The notes below the pieces were generated by a model. It searched no databases and was not told the DNA's origin. It worked only from the letters and a program-made list of their open reading frames with translations. A DNA stretch of 46,536 bases, from NCBI GenBank assembly GCA_025351355.1, contig JANXWC010000051.1, forward strand, positions 1 to 46,536, read 5' to 3'. This document shows, piece after piece, positions 21,280 to 29,848 of the stretch (the first letter of the stretch is position 1; every line of letters starts with the position of its first letter). The position numbers and the translations under genes are program-made. The DNA comes from Hyphomicrobiaceae bacterium (lineage in GTDB: Bacteria; Pseudomonadota; Alphaproteobacteria; Rhizobiales; Hyphomicrobiaceae).

Positions 21280-23169
21280 TTAGAAGTTAAATACGTTCTT
21301 GACCCAATCGCCGACCGGATCAGATTTTTTCTGCCGCTGTTCGGCAAACCGGCGCCGTTCCTGGGCACTCGGCGGCGTGAACCGCTCTTCGCGCTGTTGG
21401 GCGATCAAGTGCGCCTTGCCTTCGAGGCCGAGCTGAATGCGGCCTTCATGGCCATAAATATCGGCCACCGTTTGCAGCTTGTCCTCGTCATCGACCCAGG
21501 CAGTGAAATACGTGATGTGCACCGGCACAGGTGTCGTCAGCTTGATCTCGGTATTGTCAGGGCCACTCATGGCCTGTTTGTCCACTTGGGCACGCGTCCA
21601 GCCTTTATCAGCGGACAAAATGACTTCGGCCAGTTTCAACGGATCGCGCACGCGCATGCAGCCGTGGCTGTAGGCACGTACCGACTGGGCAAACAGGCTC
21701 TTCGACGGCGTATCGTGCAGGTAGACATCGTGCTTGTTGGGGAACAGAAATTTCACGCGGCCGAGCGCATTGGCCTCGCCCGGCGGTTGGAAAATGTGGA
21801 CGTTGCGCATGTCCACTTCGGCCCAATTGACGGACGCTGAATCGACCACCCGACCATTGATTTCGGCGCGCAGGCCTGCTCGTTCGAGCGGCGAGCCGCG
21901 CAGCAGTCCGGGCTGCAATTCCTTGTATTTGATGCTTTCGGGAACATTCCAGAACGGCTTGAACACCACCAGTCGCATGCTGTCGGAGAACATCGGCGTC
22001 ATCGTGTCCGGCTTGCCAGTAACGATACGCTCCTTATGCACCAGCTTGCCGTCGCGCACCACGCTGACGGTGAATTCCGGAATATTGGGCTGGATATAGG
22101 TTGTGCCCATGTCCGGCATCCAACGCCACATTTCCATGTTAGCGAGCAGTTTGCGCTCCAATGCATTCGGCGTCATGGCCTTGGCTACGGGCATCCCGGC
22201 TGCTTTCCGCCCTTTCGATCCTTCGCTGGCAACGGCGTCGGGCGGGGTTTCGACCACTGGCTGTCCGGCCTTCAACGCCACGTACTTCAGGCGCAGTTTT
22301 TCGAACTGAGGATTGCGCGGATGCAAGTCGCGCAGGGTCGCCCCGGGTCGATCAGTGGTGGCGAGCATGTCGAGCACCTTGGACGCCGGCAGCACCTGTG
22401 CCTTGCGGTCTATGGCGCGGCTCAAAGCGGCCGGATCCATCCGGCCACCTCGGGCAAAGCGTGCATATTTCAGCGCGGATAACGTCAGTGTTGCCTCCGC
22501 ATCGGCAAGCGTACCGCGCTCCGCAGCCGCAGCAACCGATGCCGGCACGGCAAAGGCATCCGCGGGCAGACCATAATCGCCGGCCTTGCCAAGTTCGGCG
22601 ATCAGCTTGCGCGCTGCAGGAGTCAGCCCGCCTGCAACAACCCACAGTGGCGCACCCTGTCTGGCTTCATAGAATTTTTGTGCAGCATCACGATCTTCGC
22701 GAGCGCCGGATTTATCACGCGCCAGGCGCTCAGAAAGTTCTGTCGCTAATGCAAAAGCAGGCGGGACCGAGGGTACGGTCGCTGCTTCAGTAGTTGAAGC
22801 TGCCGGGGCCGATTGAACGGCCTCGGCTTTGGCAGGTTCAGTCGATGTATTAAGTGCCGGAACCGCAACCGCTTCCGCAGCTGGTGGCACGGAGGGTGCG
22901 ACGGACGTCGATTGCGATGCGGCCTGTGCCGGCGGCGACACATCCTTTGTCGGTGCGCCGACGACGCGTTCAACGACAGGCACCTGAATGGATAAGGGGC
23001 TATTAGAAGCCGCTGCAGATGCAGCCGCGGGGACTTCGGCAACCGTTTGATTGGCGGACGGAGGAATCATCACGGGCTGATCGTCGGCCGCCATCGATCG
23101 CGTGGCAAATGTTCCAGTCACGGCGAGCGTGGCGATCGATGCTAAAGCAAATTGACGTACGCGAACCAT
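21280..23169 (-). CDS. Secreted L,D-transpeptidase (YcbB-type)
   Basis: 629 residues. Forms 3-3 cross-links in peptidoglycan or attaches proteins to it, in the periplasm. A signal peptide spans about 1-28 (FALASIATLAVTGTFATRSM). Residues 30-150 are a low-complexity Ala/Pro/Val linker. The scaffold helices (LPADAFAVPASVAAAAERGT and following) lie near 195-260. The YkuD catalytic domain is at about 350-520 with the active-site motif SHGCMRV near residues 500-506 (Cys nucleophile) and the preceding HDTPSKSLFAQSVRAYSHG. The C-terminus carries a basic helix. Start at 23169 rather than the GTG at 23187 because AGGAG lies eight bases before it and the signal peptide begins there. First gene of the envelope operon. 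Confidence 0.92.
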   Translation of the reverse strand: MVRVRQFALASIATLAVTGTFATRSMAADDQPVMIPPSANQTVAEVPAAASAAASNSPLSIQVPVVERVVGAPTKDVSPPAQAASQSTSVAPSVPPAAEAVAVPALNTSTEPAKAEAVQSAPAASTTEAATVPSVPPAFALATELSERLARDKSGAREDRDAAQKFYEARQGAPLWVVAGGLTPAARKLIAELGKAGDYGLPADAFAVPASVAAAAERGTLADAEATLTLSALKYARFARGGRMDPAALSRAIDRKAQVLPASKVLDMLATTDRPGATLRDLHPRNPQFEKLRLKYVALKAGQPVVETPPDAVASEGSKGRKAAGMPVAKAMTPNALERKLLANMEMWRWMPDMGTTYIQPNIPEFTVSVVRDGKLVHKERIVTGKPDTMTPMFSDSMRLVVFKPFWNVPESIKYKELQPGLLRGSPLERAGLRAEINGRVVDSASVNWAEVDMRNVHIFQPPGEANALGRVKFLFPNKHDVYLHDTPSKSLFAQSVRAYSHGCMRVRDPLKLAEVILSADKGWTRAQVDKQAMSGPDNTEIKLTTPVPVHITYFTAWVDDEDKLQTVADIYGHEGRIQLGLEGKAHLIAQQREERFTPPSAQERRRFAEQRQKKSDPVGDWVKNVFNF

Positions 23170-23328
23170 CACAAAACTCCTACTCACCCAGGCCGTACAA
23201 TCGGCGTGAGTTTCCGCTGGCGGACGCTAGTCTGCCGCCGCTGCGCTGCCTAGACATATTCTGCGCGGTTTTGCCGCCGTTCGTCTGCTTCGCTGCTAAC
23301 CGTGGCTTTTTGGCGCCAATGCGGCCCC

Positions 23329-23352
23329 AAAAAACCGTCGTAGCGGCGGTTT
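23329..23352 (-). terminator. Probable terminator of the response-regulator gene
   Basis: On the minus strand AAACCG (23352-23347) pairs with CGGTTT (23337-23332), extended by TTT to a run of six T. Thirty bases after the stop at 23383. The stem is short, with a 9-base loop, so strength is moderate. Confidence 0.55.
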
Positions 23353-23382
23353 CGCTGGCCGATTTCCGGCGTTGCGCGCGGC

Positions 23383-24900
23383 TTAGACTTGTTCCGGGAT
23401 GCGTTCATCGAGACCATAGTCACGCATTTTCCGATACAACGTCGAGCGACCGATATTCAGCCGTTTGGCAACCTCGGTCATGTGGCCACGATAGCGGCCA
23501 AGAGCGAGGCGGATCATGTCGGCTTCGACGGCTTCCAGCGAGCGGATATCTCCCGCATCGTCGACTGCCGGAATGCCCAACGAACTTTTGCTGCCGCCGG
23601 CCGGCAAGCTCATCGTCTGTGGCGTCAGATGATCGGCGCCGAGCATGGCAGGACCAGTCGCCACCGGCATCTTAACGACATTGCCGGGGGCTGCGGGGAC
23701 TGACGCTTTGAAGCCCTCGACGTGAGCCGCGATTTGCGGGAATTCATCGACGCCGAGGTCGGCCCCGTCCGACAGCACGACGGCGCGGAACACCGTGTTC
23801 TCCAACTGGCGGACATTGCCCGGCCAGCTATAGCCGCAAAGCAATTTCATCGCCTGCTCGCTGATGCCACTGACGCGCTTGCCTTCTTCGGCGGCAAAAC
23901 GGGCGAGGAAGAATCTTGCCAGCTCTGGCACATCGCCCAGGCGCTCGCGCAGCGGCGGCACCCAGATCGGGAACACGTTCAGCCGATAATAGAGATCCTC
24001 GCGGAACTTGCCGTCGCGAACCTGCTGGATCATATCGCGGTTGGTCGCCGAGATCAGCCTGAAGTCGACCTTGACCGGCCTTTTCGAGCCGACCGGATCG
24101 ATCTCGCCTTCCTGCAGCGCGCGTAACAGCTTGACCTGCACATCGAACGGCAGCTCGCCCACTTCATCGAGGAACAGTGTGCCGCCGTCGGCTTCCTGGA
24201 ATTTGCCGATACGCTTGTCGACGGCACCCGTGAACGCGCCCTTCTCGTGGCCGAACAGAATGCTCTCGACCAGGTTTTCCGGGATCGCGCCGCAGTTGAC
24301 GACGATGAACGGCTTTGTTTTGCGTTCGCTCTCGCCTTGAATGGCGCGCGCGATCAATTCCTTGCCGACGCCAGATTCGCCTTCGATCAGCACCGGAATG
24401 TGCGACGCCGCCGCACGCCGTCCGAGCGAGATGACGCGGTTCATCGCCTCGCCGCGCATGACCAGATCACCGAAGGTCAGTGTACCTTCGGCCTTCTTTT
24501 TGATACGCGTGATTTCGCCTTGCAGCGCTTCGATCTTGAGCGCGCTCTTCATGGATATATCGAGCCGCTCGGCACTCGCCGGCTTGACGATGAAATCTAT
24601 GGCGCCGGCCCGCATGGCAGAAATCGCCGCGTCGATGGAGCCTTGCGCTGTCTGCACGATGATTGGCGGCGTGCCCGGCTTTGAACCGACGCGATCGAGC
24701 ACCGCAAGTCCGTCGACGCCAGGCATCACCAGATCGAGAAACACCAGGGAGATGGAGGCGCCGTCGGGGCCTTCCAGGATCTGCAGCGCCTGTTCGCCGC
24801 CTTGCGCCGTCTTGGTTTCATAACCGAGGCGCTTGATATGCTCTTCCAGAATCCGGCGCTGGATCGGATCGTCATCAACGATCAGGACACGTTTTGCCAT
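23383..24900 (-). CDS. NtrC-type sigma-54-dependent response regulator
   Basis: 505 residues. Receiver domain 1-120 with the acidic pocket VDDD near 9-12, the phosphoacceptor Asp in VFLDLVMPGVDG near 57, and the Lys in FIVKPAS near 110. AAA+ domain about 150-390: Walker A GESGVGKE near 172-179, the sigma-54 contact loop GAFTGA near 219-224, Walker B GGTLFLDEVGELP near 238-250, and the arginine-rich NRDMIQQVRDGKFREDLYYR sensor region. Fis-type HTH at the end, YRGHMTEVAKRLNIGRSTLY near 471-490. All activator parts are intact, so it should activate sigma-54 promoters after phosphorylation. No histidine kinase is adjacent; the nearest kinase (27098) is of a family that usually pairs with other regulators. 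ATG 24900 begins exactly at MAKRVLIVDDD. Confidence 0.93.
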   Translation of the reverse strand: MAKRVLIVDDDPIQRRILEEHIKRLGYETKTAQGGEQALQILEGPDGASISLVFLDLVMPGVDGLAVLDRVGSKPGTPPIIVQTAQGSIDAAISAMRAGAIDFIVKPASAERLDISMKSALKIEALQGEITRIKKKAEGTLTFGDLVMRGEAMNRVISLGRRAAASHIPVLIEGESGVGKELIARAIQGESERKTKPFIVVNCGAIPENLVESILFGHEKGAFTGAVDKRIGKFQEADGGTLFLDEVGELPFDVQVKLLRALQEGEIDPVGSKRPVKVDFRLISATNRDMIQQVRDGKFREDLYYRLNVFPIWVPPLRERLGDVPELARFFLARFAAEEGKRVSGISEQAMKLLCGYSWPGNVRQLENTVFRAVVLSDGADLGVDEFPQIAAHVEGFKASVPAAPGNVVKMPVATGPAMLGADHLTPQTMSLPAGGSKSSLGIPAVDDAGDIRSLEAVEADMIRLALGRYRGHMTEVAKRLNIGRSTLYRKMRDYGLDERIPEQV

Positions 24901-25219
24901 GGGAACACGAACTCTACTCAACGGGGACGCAACAAGCGGAACCGGACAGGCGCCGCGCTTACATCGGGTCGGAGCAACTGGCCGATCCCTGTACCGTGAC
25001 CATGCCCGACAAGAGTAAACACGACGTTGAGAAACGCCCCGCTGTGAAGCCTTTTCGCCCAACCCCTGTCGTAAGGAAGGATGGCCGCATACCGTTCTGA
25101 TGCGAGAGTTAAATTTGTGTTCATAAAGGCGCCGGCATTGCAACAATCGCTCTTTTGACGTGCCGTCCGAAAAGTGGTTGTGGTGGCACAATGCCTCTTC
25201 GATCCCCTTGGAGTTTGAC
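24901..25219. other. Divergent promoter region, no gene
   Basis: 319 bases between the response-regulator gene and the oligoendopeptidase gene, which are transcribed apart. It should hold both promoters. I see no palindrome of note and no clear sigma-54 (GG-N10-GC) site. Confidence 0.5.
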
Positions 25220-27043
25220 ATGATCCCTGTTGCAATCAACGCCGATGCCCGCACAGCCGCCAAGGAAACCGACCTGGGAGCCATGCCGGAGTGGGATTTG
25301 ACAGCACTTTACTCCGCCCCCGACGCGCCGGAAATAGCAGCAGATCTTGCCAAGGCGCGCACCGACGCCTCCGGCATCAAAACGCGCTACCAGGGAAAGC
25401 TGAAGGCGTTGGCCGTGGATGGCGGCCAGCTCGCCGAGGCCGTGAAAGCCTACGAGGCATTGTCGGATGTGATCGGCAAATTGGGATCTTATGCGGGCTT
25501 GCTGTATGCGGCCAATACCGCCGATCCCGCGCGCGCAAAGTTTTACGGCGACATCCAGGAGAACATCACCGCGATCACCACCGACTTGGTATTTTTCGAA
25601 CTTGAAATGAACCAGATCGACGCCGTTGTGCTGGCATCCGCCCTCAAGCACCCCGCACTCAGCCACTACAAGCCCTGGTTCGATGATCTGACCAAGGAAA
25701 AGCCCTATCAGCTTGAGGAAAAACTGGAACAGGTTTTCCACGAGAAGTCGACGACGTCGCGTGCATCGTGGAACCGGTTGTTCAATGAAACGATGACGGC
25801 GCTCCGCTTCGACGTCGAGGGCGAGCCGGGGCCATTGGCTCTCGAACCGGCGTTGAACCTGCTCTCCAATCCCGATGGTGCCCGGCGCAAGGCGGCAGCG
25901 GCTGCAGTGGCGAAGGTCCTCAAAGAGAACAACCGGCTGTTCACCCTCATCACCAACACACTGGCCAAGGACAAGGAAATTTCCGATCGCTGGCGCGGCT
26001 TCAAGGATGTCGCCGACAGCCGGCATTTGGCCAACCGCGTCGAGCGCGAGGTGGTGGATGCCCTTGTCGCCGCCGTGCACGATGCCTATCCCCGCACCGC
26101 ACACCGCTATTATGCGCTGAAGGCGAAGTGGCTGGGCATGGAAAAGCTGGCTTATTGGGACCGCAACGCGCCGCTGCCCGAAAAGCCGGAGCGGGTGATG
26201 ACATGGCAGGATGCCGAGCACACCGTGCTCTCGGCGTACGCCGGCTTCGCTCCCGAAATGAGCACCATCGCCAAGAAATTCTTCGACAACGGCTGGATCG
26301 ATGCGCCCTTGCGCGACGGCAAGCAGCCCGGCGCCTTTTCACATCCGACCGTACCCTCGGCGCATCCGTATGTGCTGATGAACTACCAGGGCAAGGCCCG
26401 CGATGTCATGACGCTGGCCCATGAGTTGGGGCACGGCGTCCATCAGGTTCTGGCGGCCCCCCAAGGACCGTTGTTGGCGCCAACGCCGCTCACGCTCGCA
26501 GAAACGGCCTCCGTGTTCGGCGAAATGCTGACCTTTAAGGCGCTGCTCGCTGAGGCCACCGACCCGCGTGAACGCAAGGCGCTGATGGCCGGCAAGGTCG
26601 AGGATATGATCAACACCGTGGTGCGGCAGATCGCATTTTATACCTTTGAGCGGCGGGTCCACGAAGCCCGCCGCGCGGGTGAATTGACATCCGACCAGCT
26701 CGGCGAAATCTGGATGGATGTGCAGCAGCAGAGTTTGGGCCCGGCAATCGATTTCAAAACGGGCTACGAAAACTTCTGGGCTTACATCCCGCACTTCATC
26801 CATTCGCCGTTCTACGTCTATGCCTACGCATTCGGCGATTGCCTGGTGAACTCGCTCTACGGTCTTTACCAGGAGGCTCATCCCGGCTTCGTCGGGAAAT
26901 ATATCGACATGCTCAAAGCCGGCGGCTCCAAACATCATTCGGAACTGTTGGCACCGTTTGGATTGGATGCACGTGATCCCGCATTCTGGCAGAAGGGCTT
27001 GAGCGTACTCGAAGGCATGATCGACGAATTGGAACGCATGTGA
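25220..27043 (+). CDS. pepF: Oligoendopeptidase F (M3 family)
   Basis: Cytoplasmic zinc peptidase that cuts short peptides. 607 residues, the usual size for PepF. The zinc motif HELGH at residues 401-405 sits in LAHELGHGVHQVLA, and the third ligand Glu in LTLAETASVFGEML near 424-437. The C-terminal FIHSPFYVYAYAFGDCLVNS near 528-547 is the typical M3 substrate-binding helix. ATG 25220 is preferred to the frame opening at 25160 because GGAG lies six bases before it. Its downstream neighbour, the histidine kinase, starts 54 bases later in the same direction with its own strong ribosome site. Confidence 0.93.
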   Translation: MIPVAINADARTAAKETDLGAMPEWDLTALYSAPDAPEIAADLAKARTDASGIKTRYQGKLKALAVDGGQLAEAVKAYEALSDVIGKLGSYAGLLYAANTADPARAKFYGDIQENITAITTDLVFFELEMNQIDAVVLASALKHPALSHYKPWFDDLTKEKPYQLEEKLEQVFHEKSTTSRASWNRLFNETMTALRFDVEGEPGPLALEPALNLLSNPDGARRKAAAAAVAKVLKENNRLFTLITNTLAKDKEISDRWRGFKDVADSRHLANRVEREVVDALVAAVHDAYPRTAHRYYALKAKWLGMEKLAYWDRNAPLPEKPERVMTWQDAEHTVLSAYAGFAPEMSTIAKKFFDNGWIDAPLRDGKQPGAFSHPTVPSAHPYVLMNYQGKARDVMTLAHELGHGVHQVLAAPQGPLLAPTPLTLAETASVFGEMLTFKALLAEATDPRERKALMAGKVEDMINTVVRQIAFYTFERRVHEARRAGELTSDQLGEIWMDVQQQSLGPAIDFKTGYENFWAYIPHFIHSPFYVYAYAFGDCLVNSLYGLYQEAHPGFVGKYIDMLKAGGSKHHSELLAPFGLDARDPAFWQKGLSVLEGMIDELERM

Positions 27044-27097
27044 CGGCGTATGAGTTGAAATTATCGAGCATCCGAAGGATCCACGGAGGGAAACTTG

Positions 27098-28270
27098 GTG
27101 ACGTCGAGACTCCCGAAGCGTGCCGATGGCGCCGAGCCCGCTGCCAAACCAGACAACGACGCCCAACGTCTGGAAGAGGTGCGCCGTTTCTGCATTCTCG
27201 ATAGCGGCGCCGATCCTCGGTTCGATCGGCTTACGCGTCTGACGTCGGAATTGCTCGATATGCCCGTCGTTTTGGTAACGCTTATCGATGAGGCGCGCGA
27301 ATGGTTCAAGTCGACGGTCGGCACTGAGATTGCGGAAATTCCGCGCGATCTCGGGTTTTGTGGCCATGCGATGCTGCTCGACGGTAACGCAACGCTGACC
27401 GTAGTGGACGCTCTGCAAGATCAACGCTTCAGCACCCATCCTTTTGTCGTCGATGGGCCGAAGCTGCGGTTCTATGCCGGCGCTCCGCTGGTCACAGTGA
27501 ACGGACACAAGCTAGGCATGTTGTGCCTTCATGACGTGAAGCCACGACCGGATTTCGGCGCCGCTCAAGAGCGGATCCTTGCCCAATTGGCTGGGATTGT
27601 AATGGATGAGATCGACTTTCATCGCATCGAGAGCGAGCGCAAGTTGCTGATTGGTGAACTGTCGCATCGCGTCAAGAATGTCTTGAGTCTTGTACAAAGC
27701 GTGGCGCAGCTGAGCGGACGCGGCAATGCCGCCGCGAAAAGTTTCGTCACCACGTTCTCCGAAAGACTCTCGGCTATAGCGTCCGCGCACGATCGGTTGG
27801 TGACCACGGACTGGAACGAAGCGGGTCTGAAAGATATCGTGTTAGGCGTCCTCGAAGCGCACCAGAACATTGACAAGACTCGGATCACCGTCGACATGCC
27901 GAATTTGTCGATCGATCCGCAATTTTCACAGACACTGGCTCTGTTAGTTCATGAGCTGGTGACCAACGCCATCAAGCATGGTGCCTTGAGCGTGCCCGCG
28001 GGGCGTGTGGCGTTCACCGCCGTCAGAGTCGGTCAGAAAGGAATTGAGTTTTCGTGGACCGAACTCGGCGGTCCGAAGGCAAGCGCGCCGTCAGGCACGG
28101 GGTTCGGCCTTAAGTTGTTGAATTTAGCGGTTCGCCAACGTAACGGCACAGTGACGTCGAACTGGGAGACAACCGGCCTCGTATGCTGTTTCAGCATGCC
28201 GATTGCAACGATGGCGCAGCGGTCGATCGGTGAAGCCGCCCTGCAATCCCCTGAAACCTGTGTCCCCTGA
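27098..28270 (+). CDS. Soluble GAF-domain histidine kinase, HWE/HisKA_2 type
   Basis: 390 residues. GAF-like sensor domain about 25-180, beginning EEVRRFCILDSGADPRFDRL and containing CGHAMLLDG and KLRFYAGAPLV. Dimerisation/phosphoacceptor region IGELSHRVKNVLSLVQSVAQ with the phosphorylated His at residue 190; the HRVKN-x-L-x-x-VQ form is the mark of the HWE/HisKA_2 families rather than classic HisKA. ATP-binding domain about 270-370 with ALLVHELVTNAIKHGAL (N box) and GTGFGLKLLN (G box). No membrane segment, so it senses a cytoplasmic signal. In alphaproteobacteria such kinases often feed the general stress response (PhyR) or light/redox sensing, but no PhyR or EcfG is in view. GTG 27098 has GGAGGG seven bases upstream; TTG 27095 is the other option. 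Confidence 0.88.
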   Translation: MTSRLPKRADGAEPAAKPDNDAQRLEEVRRFCILDSGADPRFDRLTRLTSELLDMPVVLVTLIDEAREWFKSTVGTEIAEIPRDLGFCGHAMLLDGNATLTVVDALQDQRFSTHPFVVDGPKLRFYAGAPLVTVNGHKLGMLCLHDVKPRPDFGAAQERILAQLAGIVMDEIDFHRIESERKLLIGELSHRVKNVLSLVQSVAQLSGRGNAAAKSFVTTFSERLSAIASAHDRLVTTDWNEAGLKDIVLGVLEAHQNIDKTRITVDMPNLSIDPQFSQTLALLVHELVTNAIKHGALSVPAGRVAFTAVRVGQKGIEFSWTELGGPKASAPSGTGFGLKLLNLAVRQRNGTVTSNWETTGLVCCFSMPIATMAQRSIGEAALQSPETCVP

Positions 28271-28373
28271 ACCCCGTTGACGCCGGGTTATTAAGCGTTT
28301 TTAATCTTATCGAACAGAAGGCAGTTGCCGGCAGCCGCGACGGGACGGCGTATTCATGACAGCGTGAGGTGTC

Positions 28374-29786
28374 GTGACCGCGAACTTGAAGATCGATTCC
28401 TCTCCAATAAGCGCACAAGGGGCTTTCGCGTCGCGCGCGTTTGAACCCGGAGAGACCATCCATTGGATGGATGGCCAGTTCTTGCCGACCTGGCGCATCG
28501 TCGCCAAAATCGCGACGTTGCAGGTTAACTTCGACGATCCCCTGCAGGTCGATGATCGCACCTATCTGCAGCTGGACGAGGTCTCCAACCGCTTCAATCA
28601 CAGTTGCGCACCCAATGCGGCAGTCCGCGGAGCGCGGGAACTGTTCGCCATCGCGCCGATTGCCGCCGGTGAGGAGATTACTTTTGACTATTCGTTGACC
28701 GTCCAGCCGATGCTTAGAGCGCGTTATTGGGCCATGCGGTGCAACTGCGGCGCTGCCAGCTGTCGCGGCCATATTGGGGATATCAGCACTGTTCCTGCCG
28801 GCGTCCGTCAGGCGGCCATCGACCGCGGCGGCGTGCAAGATCACATTTTGCATCGGCTCTACCGGTCCCCGTGGAACTGGACAAAATTCAAACCGGGCCC
28901 GCCGCCAACGCTGCCCGGGCGAGATCATTCGATCTTCCTCAAGGGCGGCCGCACCGGCGTTCTGCTGTTGCATGGCCTGGGTGGCACGCCGATAGAAATG
29001 GGCGAGGTTGGCGCCTCCCTGGCGGCGCGTGGCTACACCGTGCTTTGCCCACAGTTGGCCGGCCACTGCGGTACCTACGCAGATTTGAAAGCAGTTCGCT
29101 GGCAAGATTGGGCGGCCAGTGCCGAGGCAGCGCTGCGCCGTCTCAAAGCGACGTGTGACACCGTCATCATTGGCGGGTTGTCGACCGGCGCTGTGCTGTC
29201 GCTCAATATTGCGGCGCGCTTCCCCAACCTCGTGCAAGGCGTGGCGCTACTGGCGCCAACGCTTTGGATCAACGGTTGGGCGGTTCCCTACCACGCCTAT
29301 CTGTTTAACATCGTGCTGCAGAAGCCGATTGCCAATATGTTCGATTTCCCGGATTTACCGCCGCACGGCATCAAGGATGAGGCGATCCGGCGGCGCGTGA
29401 AGGCGGCCATGGACAGCGGCGACAGCTCGATTGCCGGCGTGCCGGTCACCCCGGGTGGCGCCGTAATTGAGCACCGCTGGATGGTCAAAGCGACGCTGGC
29501 TGATTTGAAGTGGATCAAGCAACCCGTGCTGATGGTACATCCCAGGGAGGACGAGATCGCCGATCTCAACAACATTGCGCATATCATCCGTAATGTGCGC
29601 GGTCCTGTTGAGACAATAACACTGCACGACAGTTACCACATCGTCACCGTCGACCGGCAGCGCGACGAGCTCAAGCATCGACTCGGGGCTTTCGTGGCGC
29701 GCTTGGCGGCCCGGCACACGGCCGAGAGTGGCGGCGTCGCCGATTTTGGCGAAGCGTTTGCGGCTAAGATAGCGGCGCAACAGTAA
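28374..29786 (+). CDS. SET-domain protein fused to an alpha/beta hydrolase
   Basis: 470 residues in one open frame. Residues 1 to about 135 form a SET lysine-methyltransferase domain: FEPGETIHWMDG near the N-terminus, NRFNHSCAPNA near 72-82 (the N-H-S-C-x-P-N signature), EEITFDYSL near 100-108 and MRCNCGAASCRG near 121-132, a post-SET-like zinc Cys motif. From about 180 on there is an esterase/lipase of the Est30/monoglyceride-lipase type: LLLHGLGGTPIEMGEVGASL (oxyanion loop), GGLSTGAVLSLN with the nucleophile Ser near 270, HPREDEIAD with the acid Asp near 391, and DSYHIVTVDRQRD with the His near 422. Both domains keep their key residues. GTG 28374 is preceded by GAGGT. Bacterial SET proteins are usually single-domain and short; the fusion suggests the hydrolase acts on the same target, or removes an ester. 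Target unknown. Confidence 0.88.
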   Translation: MTANLKIDSSPISAQGAFASRAFEPGETIHWMDGQFLPTWRIVAKIATLQVNFDDPLQVDDRTYLQLDEVSNRFNHSCAPNAAVRGARELFAIAPIAAGEEITFDYSLTVQPMLRARYWAMRCNCGAASCRGHIGDISTVPAGVRQAAIDRGGVQDHILHRLYRSPWNWTKFKPGPPPTLPGRDHSIFLKGGRTGVLLLHGLGGTPIEMGEVGASLAARGYTVLCPQLAGHCGTYADLKAVRWQDWAASAEAALRRLKATCDTVIIGGLSTGAVLSLNIAARFPNLVQGVALLAPTLWINGWAVPYHAYLFNIVLQKPIANMFDFPDLPPHGIKDEAIRRRVKAAMDSGDSSIAGVPVTPGGAVIEHRWMVKATLADLKWIKQPVLMVHPREDEIADLNNIAHIIRNVRGPVETITLHDSYHIVTVDRQRDELKHRLGAFVARLAARHTAESGGVADFGEAFAAKIAAQQ

Positions 29787-29848
29787 TGCGTATCTAAAAC
29801 GCAGCGACCGGACGCGCGGCGTGCACCTGTGCGACGCAAGCTTCCGCG

